This document shows, in pieces, positions 45,947 through 53,801 of a DNA stretch of 64,000 bases. The notes under the pieces were generated by a model. That model was not told the DNA's origin. It worked only from the letters and a program-made list of their open reading frames with translations, and did no database searches. The stretch is taken from contig NZ_SLVF01000014.1 of the NCBI RefSeq assembly GCF_004345365.1, forward strand, positions 124,001 through 188,000, written 5' to 3'. Positions within the stretch are counted from its first letter, which is position 1. The number at the start of each line of letters is the position of its first letter. The DNA comes from Kribbella sp. VKM Ac-2568 (GTDB taxonomy: Bacteria; Actinomycetota; Actinomycetes; Propionibacteriales; Kribbellaceae). The position numbers and the translations under genes were made by a program.

Positions 45947-46918
45947 TCACTCGATCGAGCGGAGATAGCGCTGTCCGATGATCTTGAGGTGTTCGACCAG
46001 GGCGGGTGGAGCGGTGACGTGGAAGTCGAGACCGAGCATGCCGATGTAGACGGCAACCACCTCGAGGGACTCGGCGCCGGTGAGGAGAACGCAGGACTTG
46101 TCGTCGACAGGCTCGACGATGCCCACCGCGGCATGGATTCGGGAGAGCACCTCCTCGGCCGACGCGAAGATCGTGATCCTGGCATGGAACTTCCACCCGG
46201 TCGACGCGACGTCACGCAGTACGAAATCCATGTAGTCGTCCTCCGGCATCGGCCGCGGCTCGTACTTCCGGCCGGTCGCCATCCGCAGATCCATCCAGTC
46301 GACCCGATAGGTGTGCCAGTCGCCCGACTCGTCCCGCGCGACCAGATACCAGTAGCGCTGCCAGCTCACCAACCGATACGGCTCGACCAGGATCGGAAAC
46401 GAGGGAGCGCTCTCCGAGTCCGGTACTGCGTAGTCGAAGCGCAGGTAGTGCCCATCGCGAATCGCCGCCGCGATCGTCGTGACGACCACCGGGTCCACCT
46501 CGGGATCCTTCACGTTCGACCCGGTGTTGTCCGGCCCCTTCGAGAGCGTCGTGTGGATCGCGTTCACCTGGCGGCGGAGGCGATGCGGCAGCACCTGCTC
46601 GAGCTTCGCCAACGCGCGAGCGCTGCTCTCCTCCATCCCGCTGACCCCCGCGCCCGTACGCAGCCCGACGGCAACAGCAACCGCTTCCTCGTCGTCCAGC
46701 AACAGCGGCGGCAACTTCGCCCCCACCCCCAACTGGTAGTACCCAGCCGCACCCCGCATCGCATCCACGGGATAGCCGAGCTCGCGCAGCCGATCGATGT
46801 CGTTGCGGATGGTCCTCGTGGACACCCCCAACCGCTCGGCCAACTCCGACCCGGGCCAGGCCGGCCGCGACTGCATCAACGCCAACAGAGCCAGCAACCG
46901 CGACGAGGTTTCACGCAT
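45947..46918 (-). CDS. WYL-domain transcriptional regulator
   Basis: The 323-residue protein has an N-terminal HTH_11 winged helix (SELAERLGVSTRTIRNDIDRL) and a WYL domain (about residues 145-225, with YRLVSWQRYWYLVARDE). The C-terminal WCX region follows. WYL domains sense nucleic acid or small ligands. It is divergent from the epoxide hydrolase gene with only 60 bp between, so it probably controls that gene and itself. A second WYL regulator with clear sequence similarity lies at 52177-53136. Confidence 0.9.
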   Translation of the reverse strand: MRETSSRLLALLALMQSRPAWPGSELAERLGVSTRTIRNDIDRLRELGYPVDAMRGAAGYYQLGVGAKLPPLLLDDEEAVAVAVGLRTGAGVSGMEESSARALAKLEQVLPHRLRRQVNAIHTTLSKGPDNTGSNVKDPEVDPVVVTTIAAAIRDGHYLRFDYAVPDSESAPSFPILVEPYRLVSWQRYWYLVARDESGDWHTYRVDWMDLRMATGRKYEPRPMPEDDYMDFVLRDVASTGWKFHARITIFASAEEVLSRIHAAVGIVEPVDDKSCVLLTGAESLEVVAVYIGMLGLDFHVTAPPALVEHLKIIGQRYLRSIE

Positions 46919-46978
46919 ACGGAAAATAGTCTCACAATTGGGAATCTAACGTTCCTATATGGCTCCTACGGTGAAGCC
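46919..46978. promoter_or_regulatory. Divergent promoter region of the WYL regulator and epoxide hydrolase
   Basis: This 60-bp gap is AT-richer than its surroundings and must hold both promoters. GGAA at 46941-46944 and TTCC at 46952-46955 form a short inverted repeat with a 7-base spacer, a candidate site for the WYL protein. I cannot assign -35 and -10 boxes with confidence. Confidence 0.45.
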
Positions 46979-48127
46979 ATGAACAACAACGGCTCCTCCG
47001 CAGAGATCTACCCCTTCCGCGTCGATGTCGCCCAGGCCGACCTGGACGACCTGCTCGCCCGCCTCGCCAACACGCGACTCCCCGAGCCGGCGCCGGGCGA
47101 CAACTGGGACCTCGGTACTCCGAACCACTACCTCCGCGAGATGGTCGACCACTGGCAGACCGGGTTCGACTGGCGCGAGCAGGAGGCGCGGATGAACGAA
47201 TTCCCGCACTACCTGACCGAGATCGACGGCCAGAACGTGCACTTCATCCACGTACCTTCGGCCGAGGCCGACGCCACCCCGCTGCTGCTGATCCACCCCT
47301 ACCCGGGCTCGTTCGTCGACTTCCTCGACCTGATCGGCCCGCTCACGGATCCCGTCGCGCACGGCGGCAAGGCCTCGGACGCCTTCTCGGTCGTCGTCCC
47401 GTCGATCCCCGGCTTCGGATTCAGTACTCCGCTCGTCGACCGCGGCTGGACCATGGCCAGGGTCGCCCGCACCTTCGACACGTTGATGCGCCGCCTCGGC
47501 TACTCGTCGTACGGATCGCACGGCAGCGACGCAGGCGCCATGATCTCCCGCGAACTCGGCCTGCTGAACCCTCCCGGGTACCTCGGCATGCATGTCCTGC
47601 AGCTGTTCTCGTTCCCGTCGGGCGACCCGAGCGAGTTCGAGAAGTTCACCCCTGAGGACTACGCGGCGCTCGAACACCTGAAGTGGTTCCAGTCGGTCGG
47701 CGGCTACAACGCCATCAACGCGACCCGCCCGCAGACCGTTGCCGTCGGCATCTCCGACTCCCCGGTCGGCCAGCTCGCCTGGAACGAACTCTTCAACAAC
47801 TTCGGCGACGGCACCAGCCTGGTCTCCCGCGACCAGATCCTGACCGAGGTCTCGCTCTACTGGTTCACCAACACCTCAGCCGCCGCCGGCCGCTACCACT
47901 ACGAGGAGGCCCACGCCGGCACCGAGCCGGCCATCAACTCGGCGCCCACCGGTGTCGCCGTCTTCGCCGACGACTTCAAGACGATCCGCTCGCTCGCCGA
48001 ACGCGACAACACCAACATCGTGCACTGGAGCAACTTCAAGGACGGCGGCCACTTCGCCACCCTCGAACGCCCCAACGAGGTAGTCGCCGACCTCCGCACC
48101 TTCTTCGCCGGCCTCCGCGCCTCCTGA
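46979..48127 (+). CDS. Epoxide hydrolase (EHN family)
   Basis: The 382-residue protein has the N-terminal EHN domain (PFRVDVAQADLDDLLARLANTRLP, split) that wraps the fold, then an alpha/beta hydrolase. HPYPGS at 106-111 is the HGxP-type oxyanion motif, with Pro at the second position instead of Gly. Asp184 in SHGSDAGA is the nucleophile, and KDGGHFA carries the catalytic His. The family opens epoxides to diols in the cytosol. The ATG at 46979 fits the EHN start; the longer frame runs antisense to the WYL gene. It ends in a 12-bp hairpin. Confidence 0.92.
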   Translation: MNNNGSSAEIYPFRVDVAQADLDDLLARLANTRLPEPAPGDNWDLGTPNHYLREMVDHWQTGFDWREQEARMNEFPHYLTEIDGQNVHFIHVPSAEADATPLLLIHPYPGSFVDFLDLIGPLTDPVAHGGKASDAFSVVVPSIPGFGFSTPLVDRGWTMARVARTFDTLMRRLGYSSYGSHGSDAGAMISRELGLLNPPGYLGMHVLQLFSFPSGDPSEFEKFTPEDYAALEHLKWFQSVGGYNAINATRPQTVAVGISDSPVGQLAWNELFNNFGDGTSLVSRDQILTEVSLYWFTNTSAAAGRYHYEEAHAGTEPAINSAPTGVAVFADDFKTIRSLAERDNTNIVHWSNFKDGGHFATLERPNEVVADLRTFFAGLRAS

Positions 48128-48140
48128 CCCAACCACCACC

Positions 48141-48168
48141 GCGGGGCGTCTCCACCGAGACGCCCCGC
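48141..48168. terminator. Hairpin terminator between the epoxide hydrolase and ABM genes
   Basis: GCGGGGCGTCTC at 48141-48152 pairs perfectly with GAGACGCCCCGC at 48157-48168 around CACC. It lies 13 bp behind the epoxide hydrolase stop and before the convergent small gene, so it can serve both directions. There is no U-tract. Confidence 0.8.
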
Positions 48169-48176
48169 CAGGCTGC

Positions 48177-48488
48177 TCAAACGAGGTCCGGCGACAGCCA
48201 CGCGCCATCTGCGGGCAGCAACTCAACCGACCACGGCGGCCTCAGAAAGTCAGCAGCCCGAATCGCCTCAACAGTCTCCAGATAGTCGGAAGACTCCCCA
48301 AGCGCCTCCACCGCAGCCAGATCCCGCCACACGGAGATCACCGCCCGCCCCGTCGCAGTACGGACAAAGAACACCGCCCGAATCCCATCCTGCCGCCGAA
48401 ACATCGGCAACGACCGCGCAGTCGCAAACGCGTCATACTCCGCCGCCCGCTCCGGATCGATCCCCGTCCGCCAAACCCGAACAATCAT
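48177..48488 (-). CDS. Antibiotic biosynthesis monooxygenase (ABM)-like small protein
   Basis: The 103-residue protein has the dimeric ferredoxin-like pattern of the ABM family: IVRVWRTGIDPERAAEYDAF at the N-terminus, MFRRQDGIRAVFFVR, VISVWRDLAAVEALGES. The family covers cofactor-free monooxygenases, haem-degrading enzymes and many unknown proteins. It is a single gene convergent with the epoxide hydrolase. Confidence 0.75.
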   Translation of the reverse strand: MIVRVWRTGIDPERAAEYDAFATARSLPMFRRQDGIRAVFFVRTATGRAVISVWRDLAAVEALGESSDYLETVEAIRAADFLRPPWSVELLPADGAWLSPDLV

Positions 48489-48630
48489 GACCGCCCCTTC
48501 CCACAGACCCGACCTTCACCTTCCCACCGATCCCCATCCGCGCACAGACCAGCAAATCGCCGCCAGGGCGTCGCCGTCGCGCAGGCGGGCACTGCATTGA
48601 GACGCGGCGGCCTGACGCTCCTATAGATCG

Positions 48631-48738
48631 TCAAGGAGTTGGGGTGAGGGCTTGGTGGATGTGGGGTAGGAGTTCGCGGGCGATGTAGCGCTTGAGGCAG
48701 CGCATGATCTCTTTCGTGGTGAGGCCTTGGGCGCGCCG
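48631..48738 (-). pseudogene. IS110-like transposase C-terminal scrap
   Basis: About 34 codons on the minus strand end in LTTKEIMRCLKRYIARELLPHI followed by ALTPTP and a stop. The RCLKRYIARE stretch is typical of the C-terminal end of IS110-family transposases. The rest of the transposase is absent; the upstream frame runs antisense through the MarR gene. The surrounding stretch 48489-48885 holds no intact gene. This is an old insertion or a recombination scar. Confidence 0.5.
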
Positions 48739-48874
48739 GCGGGCACTTCTTGGTCGACGGGCGCGGCAGGTTCCGGTCGCGCACCGAGCGCGATGGCCGG
48801 CCGCCGTCGCGGGTGCGGATCGAGGCCGCCCGCGCCAGTTGACCATTTCCATAAACGATGAATATAAAGATGCT

Positions 48875-48887
48875 ATGCTTCGAGCAT
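48875..48887. promoter_or_regulatory. Palindrome at the MarR start codon
   Basis: ATGCTTCGAGCAT is a palindrome with 5-bp arms (ATGCT/AGCAT) that ends in the first two bases of the MarR ATG. It follows an AT-rich stretch (48850-48875) that is unusual in this window and probably contains the promoter. The position fits an autorepressor site. Confidence 0.5.
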
Positions 48888-49344
48888 GAGTCGTCAAGAC
48901 ACCGCTCCTGGCGCGTTCGCCGCCATCGGGGCAGCCCTCTACGGCCTGGCCACCAGGGCCACGAGACGCCTGCCCCGGGACATGAGCCTGACGTCCGCCG
49001 CCACCCTGGCCACCCTGGACCGGACCGGCCCGCGGCGCATTACCGATCTGGCCGCGGTCGAGGGCGTCACCCAGCCCGCGATGACCGCCCTGGTCCGGGT
49101 GATGGAGGAGTCCGGCCTGGTCGAGCGGTGGGGCGACGCGTCCGACAAGCGGGTCACGCTGGTGTGCCTGACCGAGGCTGGCGCCTCCTATGTCCGGACG
49201 CGGCGCCAGGCGGGCGTCCACGCGTTCGAGCGGTTGATCGGCGAGCTCACCGGCGACGAGGTCGAGGCGCTGGTGGCGGCCCTTCCGGCGCTGAAGCATC
49301 TGGCAGAGCTCGAAAGCCAGGACCGCGAAGGGCCGAAGCAGTGA
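48886..49344 (+). CDS. MarR-family transcriptional regulator
   Basis: The 152-residue protein has the MarR winged helix (ITDLAAVEGVTQPAMTALVRVMEESGLVER, split) and wing DASDKRVTLVCLTEAG. Its stop overlaps the MFS transporter start by 4 bp, so the regulator and pump are co-translated, as in many multidrug-resistance loci. It probably represses its own operon through the palindrome at its start codon. It is not closely similar to the MarR protein at 2691. Confidence 0.9.
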   Translation: MSRQDTAPGAFAAIGAALYGLATRATRRLPRDMSLTSAATLATLDRTGPRRITDLAAVEGVTQPAMTALVRVMEESGLVERWGDASDKRVTLVCLTEAGASYVRTRRQAGVHAFERLIGELTGDEVEALVAALPALKHLAELESQDREGPKQ

Positions 49345-50774
49345 CCGGGCAGCCGGTCGGCGGGGTCCCGGTGAAGGCGTTCCCGGTGGCGCGTTCCGAA
49401 GCGCGGCTGCTGGTCCCCGCCCTGATGTTCATCGCCCTGGTCGTCGCGGCAGTCGCCAGCCTCGGGGCGCCGCTCATCACCAGCGTGGCGACCACGTTCC
49501 ACGTCTCGCTCGGCAGCGCGCAGTGGACGCTGACCATCGCTTTGCTGAGCGGCGCCGTCGCCACGCCCGTCCTCGGCCGGCTCGGAGCAGGCCCCCACCG
49601 GCGAGCCACGATTCTCGTCACGCTGGCGGTAGTCGTCGCCGGCAGCGCGCTCACCGTGCTCCCAATGCCGTTCGCGTGGCTGCTCGTCGGCAGGGCTGCC
49701 CAAGGTGTGGGGCTCGGTCTGACGGCGCTGATGATGGGCGTGGCCCGCGACCATCTCCCCGAGGCGCGCAGCGCGGCCACCATCGCCCTGATCTCGGTGG
49801 TCTCGATCATCGGGGTCGGCGTCGGTTACCCCCTCGCCGGGCTGCTCGCCGAACTCGGCGGGGTGCGCGCCGCCTACGGCTTCGGTCTGCTCGTCACCGC
49901 CGTCGCCTTCCTGACCGCGTGGCGCTCCATGCCCGAAGCCCCCGAAGGCCGCTCCGCCCACGTGGACGTGGCAGGCGCGGTCGTCCTGGCCGCTGCGCTG
50001 CTCCTGGTGCTGTTCCTCGCCGGCGAACGGAATCTGTGGAGCCGGCACCTCGCCGTGGCGGCGGGCCTCGCCGTCGTCGCGGTGGTGCTGCTCTGCGTCT
50101 GGGCCGTCATCGAGCTGCGCAGCACGACACCCCTGGTCGATGTGCGGGCGGTCCGGCACCCGGCGGTCGCCGGGGCGAACCTCGCCATGTTCGTCGGCGG
50201 GATCGGCATGTACCTCCTGCTCACGCTCATCACCCGGTACGCGCAGACGCCGCACAGCGCCGGCTACGGCTTCGGGCTGACCACCTTCGTCGCCGGACTG
50301 GTCCTCATCCCGTTCTCGGTGCTGGGGTTCGTCGCCGGCAAGCTCACGCCCCGGGTCCGGACGCGGATCGCCGACCCCCTGCTCCTGGCCGGCAGCGCCG
50401 TCGTGGTCGGCGGCGGGTTCGCCCTGTTCGCGGCGGCCCGGTCGGACCTGGCCGAACTGTTCGCGGCGATGGGCGTGCTCGGCTTCGGCGTCGGCGGCTT
50501 CTCGGCCGCGATGCCCGGCGTCATCCTGGCCGTCACCCCCAAGAGCGAGACGTCGAGCGCCATGAGCTTCAACTACGTCGTCCGAAGCGTCGGGTACTCC
50601 CTGGGCAGCGCCATCGGCGGCCTGATCCTCGCCGCGGGCACCCGCCCCGGCCACCTCTTCCCCGACGACAGCGCCTACACCACCGCGGCGCTGGTCGGCA
50701 TCGGCGCCATGGCGATCACGACGCTGACAAGCCTCGCTCTCGCCCGCCGACGCTCGTCCGAGACCAACCCGTAA
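49341..50774 (+). CDS. MFS transporter
   Basis: The 477-residue protein has about 12 to 14 membrane helices. Visible segments are LLVPALMFIALVVAAVASLGAP, VGRAAQGVGLGLTALMMG and PLAGLLAELGGVRAAYGFGLL, the last matching the drug-exporter motif C region. The likely role is proton-driven export of a toxic compound controlled by the MarR protein. The GTG at 49341 overlaps the MarR stop. A DUF1330 gene follows 33 bases later and may share the transcript. Confidence 0.9.
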   Translation: MTGQPVGGVPVKAFPVARSEARLLVPALMFIALVVAAVASLGAPLITSVATTFHVSLGSAQWTLTIALLSGAVATPVLGRLGAGPHRRATILVTLAVVVAGSALTVLPMPFAWLLVGRAAQGVGLGLTALMMGVARDHLPEARSAATIALISVVSIIGVGVGYPLAGLLAELGGVRAAYGFGLLVTAVAFLTAWRSMPEAPEGRSAHVDVAGAVVLAAALLLVLFLAGERNLWSRHLAVAAGLAVVAVVLLCVWAVIELRSTTPLVDVRAVRHPAVAGANLAMFVGGIGMYLLLTLITRYAQTPHSAGYGFGLTTFVAGLVLIPFSVLGFVAGKLTPRVRTRIADPLLLAGSAVVVGGGFALFAAARSDLAELFAAMGVLGFGVGGFSAAMPGVILAVTPKSETSSAMSFNYVVRSVGYSLGSAIGGLILAAGTRPGHLFPDDSAYTTAALVGIGAMAITTLTSLALARRRSSETNP

Positions 50775-50807
50775 GTCAGATGCACTCATCCCAACACTGG
50801 AGGTTCC

Positions 50808-51101
50808 ATGCCCAAGGGCTACTGGGTCAGCGCCTACCGCACCATTTCAGACCCTGAGAAGCTAGCTGCTTACAACAAGCTGGCCCCTCCGGCCGTCAAG
50901 GCCGCGGGCGGTCGGGTCCTCCCCCGTGGCAGTCGGGTCGTGGCGCATGACGCCGGAATCGCCGAGCGCACCGTCCTGATCGAGTTCGACAGCTTCGAGC
51001 AGGCCGTCGCGGCGCACGAGAGTGCCGCCTACCAGGAGGCGCTGGTCGCCCTCTCCGACAGCGTCGAGCGCGACTTCCGCATCGTCGAAGGCATCGACTG
51101 A
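50808..51101 (+). CDS. DUF1330 domain protein
   Basis: The 97-residue protein matches DUF1330, a dimeric ferredoxin-like fold: MPKGYWVSAYRTISDPEKLAAY at the start, then LPRGSRVVAHDAG and VLIEFDSFEQAVAAHESAAYQEA. GGAGG lies four bases before the ATG. Function is unknown; the fold suggests binding or oxidation of a small molecule. It follows the MarR/MFS pair closely enough to be part of that operon. Confidence 0.88.
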   Translation: MPKGYWVSAYRTISDPEKLAAYNKLAPPAVKAAGGRVLPRGSRVVAHDAGIAERTVLIEFDSFEQAVAAHESAAYQEALVALSDSVERDFRIVEGID

Positions 51102-51196
51102 CCGAGGTCCAGCCGGATCTTCACTGTGGATAACTCCAGAGGGCGGCGTCCCAATCGGCCTATTCTGTTGAGACTTCCGACCGGAGAGGGACCTCG

Positions 51197-51550
51197 ATGA
51201 ACCCTGAAACGCCGTACTTGCTCCCCGACGGGGAGCGTGTCTGGGTGATCGCGACCTCGGAGGCCTCGACGCTGCTGCCGAACCTCCTCCAACTCTTCCG
51301 CTCGGGGAAATCCGAGCCGATGGTCTTCGGGGACGCCGGCCATCCAGAGGGAGTGGTCATCCCGTGGGAGCTGTGGCAGCGACTTGACGCCCTCGCTGCG
51401 GACGAGGACGGCTTCGAGCATCTCTACGACATCACCCGCCAACGCCTGGCGGACAACCAGCCTTCCGTACCGCTTGAAGACGTAGCGGCCGAGATCGGCT
51501 GGGATCTGGACGAGGAGATCGACGACTCCGACTTCCGCAAGCCGAAATGA
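51197..51550 (+). CDS. Putative antitoxin (Phd/YefM-like)
   Basis: The 117-residue protein is acidic. The N-terminal half (EASTLLPNLLQLFRSGKSEPMVFGD, split, then EGVVIPWELWQRL) follows the Phd/YefM pattern of helix, glycine turn, two strands and a hydrophobic helix, although the match is loose. The acidic C-terminus (DLDEEIDDSDFRKPK) would neutralise a basic partner. The stop overlaps the next gene by ATGA. The small size, coupling and charge suggest an antitoxin; proof is lacking. Confidence 0.6.
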   Translation: MNPETPYLLPDGERVWVIATSEASTLLPNLLQLFRSGKSEPMVFGDAGHPEGVVIPWELWQRLDALAADEDGFEHLYDITRQRLADNQPSVPLEDVAAEIGWDLDEEIDDSDFRKPK

Positions 51551-52176
51551 CGCAGTACCGGCTTCTGTTGCAGCTCGGAGTCAGCCGACAGTTAGCCGCA
51601 TTGAGCCACGCGGCGACGACGCAGCCGGGCGGTCTCCGCGAGCGCGAGCTCCGCGCACTCAAGGTCGGACTCCTGGCTTTGGCCAACGGGCGAGAAGAAT
51701 CCTTCGACGGCAAGCGACTCGGCTTCTCGCCCAACCATCACGACCTCAGGGACTGCGCCGCGATCAAGTTGCCAGTTGTGCGGGAAACCCGGCACAACCA
51801 GGAGCTGGGTCCGTCACATCGTCTTGTCTATCGAGAGTTCGAGGCAGAAGACGACGGTCCGCCGTACCGGGAAGTGATCTCGTTCGAGCATCGGGGCAAC
51901 GACCGCCCTTTTGAAGTAGCCGGCACCCGTCTCCGTCGCGAGGTTGGCGCCAGACACCAAACAATGGACGCCCTGTCTCACACGCGCCCGCAGTTCGGTA
52001 CTCGAGGTCCGGGCGAAGCAGCGCCAATCCGCCAACCCCTACCACCCGACTTGCGAGCCGCCCTCACCGCGGCCTCCGGTGTCGCGCCCGCCCGCGGAGC
52101 CGTCAACAATCCCGGCGCCGGCCCAGTTCCTGCCCGCCGCGGTCGCCCAGCGGCACCTCCCGACCGACAGCGTTGA
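51547..52176 (+). CDS. Putative RelE/ParE-superfamily toxin with long C-terminal tail
   Basis: The first 135 residues resemble a RelE/ParE-type toxin: ELRALKVGLLALANGREESF, SPNHHDLRDCAAIKLPV, then SHRLVYREFE and YREVISFEHRGN, where the RLVYR strand followed by a second basic strand is usual in the fold. The last 75 residues are Pro/Ala/Arg-rich and look unstructured or like read-through into a neighbour. The start overlaps the putative antitoxin by 4 bp. The stop abuts the convergent WYL gene. If real, it would cleave mRNA or target gyrase. Confidence 0.55.
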   Translation: MTQYRLLLQLGVSRQLAALSHAATTQPGGLRERELRALKVGLLALANGREESFDGKRLGFSPNHHDLRDCAAIKLPVVRETRHNQELGPSHRLVYREFEAEDDGPPYREVISFEHRGNDRPFEVAGTRLRREVGARHQTMDALSHTRPQFGTRGPGEAAPIRQPLPPDLRAALTAASGVAPARGAVNNPGAGPVPARRGRPAAPPDRQR

Positions 52177-53136
52177 CTACTGAAACCTCGCCGCCGCGCG
52201 GTGATACCGGTCGCCGACGTCCTTCACAGCAGCCGCCAACTCAGGAGCATCGAGTACTTCGAAGTCGGCGTCGAGCAGACCCAACCACAGTGCCAGCTGA
52301 TGCGGCGCGTCCGAGCCCAACTCCACCTCGCACGTGCTGTCGTCGATCACCTCAGGATCGATCGGAATCGGCATCCGCCCCTGCACGTACTCCGCCGAAG
52401 CATGTACCCGCACCTTCGCCCGGTACTGCCAGGACGCCGTCCCGACAGTCCGCTGTACGAACTCCTTGACGCTCTCCTCGTCGAGCTCCCGAGGCACGAA
52501 CCGCGGCCCAGTCGGCGTACGAGGCACCACCCGATCCACCCGGAACGTCCGCCAATCCCCCCGCTCCACATCCCACGCCACCAAATACCACCGCCGCCCC
52601 CAAGCCACCAGCCGATGCGGCTCCGTCGTACGGGTGCTCGCCGCGCCGTCGCGCTTCAGGTAGTCAAACCGCAACCGCTCACCAGCCCTGATCGCCCCAG
52701 CGATCGCCGTCAACACCTCAGCATCCACAGTCGGCCCGGACCCCGGCAGAGTCACCGTCGCCGCCTGCAACGCCCTCACCCGATGCCGAAGGCGAGCCGG
52801 CAACACCTGCTCCAACTTCACCAACGCCCTGACAGACGTCTCCTGAATCCCCGTCACACCCCCACCAGCAGCAGCCCCCAATCCCACCGCCACAGCCACA
52901 GCCTCCTCGTCATCCAACAACAACGGCGGCATCTGCCCCCCAGCCCCCAACCGATACCCACCAGCGACCCCCGGCCGAGCCTCTACCGGATATCCGAGGG
53001 CACGCAGCTTCTCCACATCGGCCCGGAGCGTTCGTGTCGACACACCGAGCCGCCCCGCCAACTCCGGCCCACCCCAGTCCCGCCGCCCCTGCAACAACGA
53101 CAACAACCGAAGCAACCGCGCCGAAGTCTCCAACAT
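52177..53136 (-). CDS. WYL-domain transcriptional regulator
   Basis: The 319-residue protein has an N-terminal winged helix (ELAGRLGVSTRTLRADVEKLRALGYPVEA, split), a WYL domain (HRLVAWGRRWYLVAWDVE) and a WCX tail. It is clearly a paralogue of the protein at 45947-46918: both share PPLLLDDEEAVAVAVGL and ALxKLEQVLPxRLR. The ATG at 53136 (MLETSARLLRLLSLLQ) fits the family. Its target is unclear, because the divergent neighbour region is only a MazG-like gene on the same strand. Confidence 0.88.
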   Translation of the reverse strand: MLETSARLLRLLSLLQGRRDWGGPELAGRLGVSTRTLRADVEKLRALGYPVEARPGVAGGYRLGAGGQMPPLLLDDEEAVAVAVGLGAAAGGGVTGIQETSVRALVKLEQVLPARLRHRVRALQAATVTLPGSGPTVDAEVLTAIAGAIRAGERLRFDYLKRDGAASTRTTEPHRLVAWGRRWYLVAWDVERGDWRTFRVDRVVPRTPTGPRFVPRELDEESVKEFVQRTVGTASWQYRAKVRVHASAEYVQGRMPIPIDPEVIDDSTCEVELGSDAPHQLALWLGLLDADFEVLDAPELAAAVKDVGDRYHRAAARFQ

Positions 53137-53307
53137 GCCCCCATGATGCCTCCGATCGCGGCCAAGAACCTTCCGCAATTGGGCGAGATCAGCGCCCTCA
53201 CGTCGCCGGCTGTCAGAGAGATCAACGCACGCGTCCTCGACCGCTGAGCGATCCTCACCACACGTCTCGACGGATCGCGCATCTGCTGCAGACGAGTCCT
53301 CGGCCGG

Positions 53308-53655
53308 TCAGGTCTTCTCGGGTGCTTCGCCACGGAAGTCGGTGGCTGGGAACCGTTCTGCCGAATTCTCGAGCTTCTGCCTGGCAACCTCGGCCAGATC
53401 GATGTCCAGCACATCGGCCAGGCGGACCAGGTAGGCGAGTACGTCAGCCATCTCCTCCCCAACCCGCCAACGCAGCGGGTCATTGCTGACCTTCTGTGCC
53501 GCCTCGTCGGCCGGCAACCATTGGAACAGCTCGGCGAGCTCGCCGACCTCCCCCACGAGGGCCAGGATCAGCGACTTCGGATCGTGGAACTGCGCCCAGT
53601 CACGCTCGTCGGTGAACGCCCGCATCCGGTCTCGCAACTCGATCAAATCTGACAC
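53308..53655 (-). CDS. MazG-like nucleotide pyrophosphohydrolase
   Basis: The 115-residue protein is an all-helical NTP pyrophosphatase of the MazG/RS21-C6 (dCTPase-like) group. The metal-binding pattern E36-x2-E39 (VGEVGELAELFQW) and E68-x2-D71 (GEEMADVLAYLVRLAD) is intact. It removes pyrophosphate from non-canonical or excess dNTPs. The start is a GTG at 53655. It lies just before the defence region and might contribute to phage resistance by nucleotide depletion, but house-cleaning is equally likely. Confidence 0.9.
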   Translation of the reverse strand: MSDLIELRDRMRAFTDERDWAQFHDPKSLILALVGEVGELAELFQWLPADEAAQKVSNDPLRWRVGEEMADVLAYLVRLADVLDIDLAEVARQKLENSAERFPATDFRGEAPEKT

Positions 53656-53801
53656 GCCGCGAGCATGACACGGACCCTGCCGAGGTCGCCCACTGGATAG
53701 AGTTCGAGGCGCGGCCCGACGGGCTTCCGCCGAACCTCAGCGTTCACAGGACACGCCCCCACCCGCACGACTCTGTTCGTGCTGCCTGGGGGATGTAACC
53801 C

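Noticed and set aside
49188..50789. 533-residue minus-strand frame opposite the MFS gene
   Set aside because: Antisense shadow with Asp/Gly/Arg repeats typical of reversed membrane-protein codons.
53308..53655. MazG-like gene as part of the Z1 defence operon
   Set aside because: It is on the same strand as the operon but separated by the opposite-strand DUF2075 gene, so it cannot be co-transcribed.
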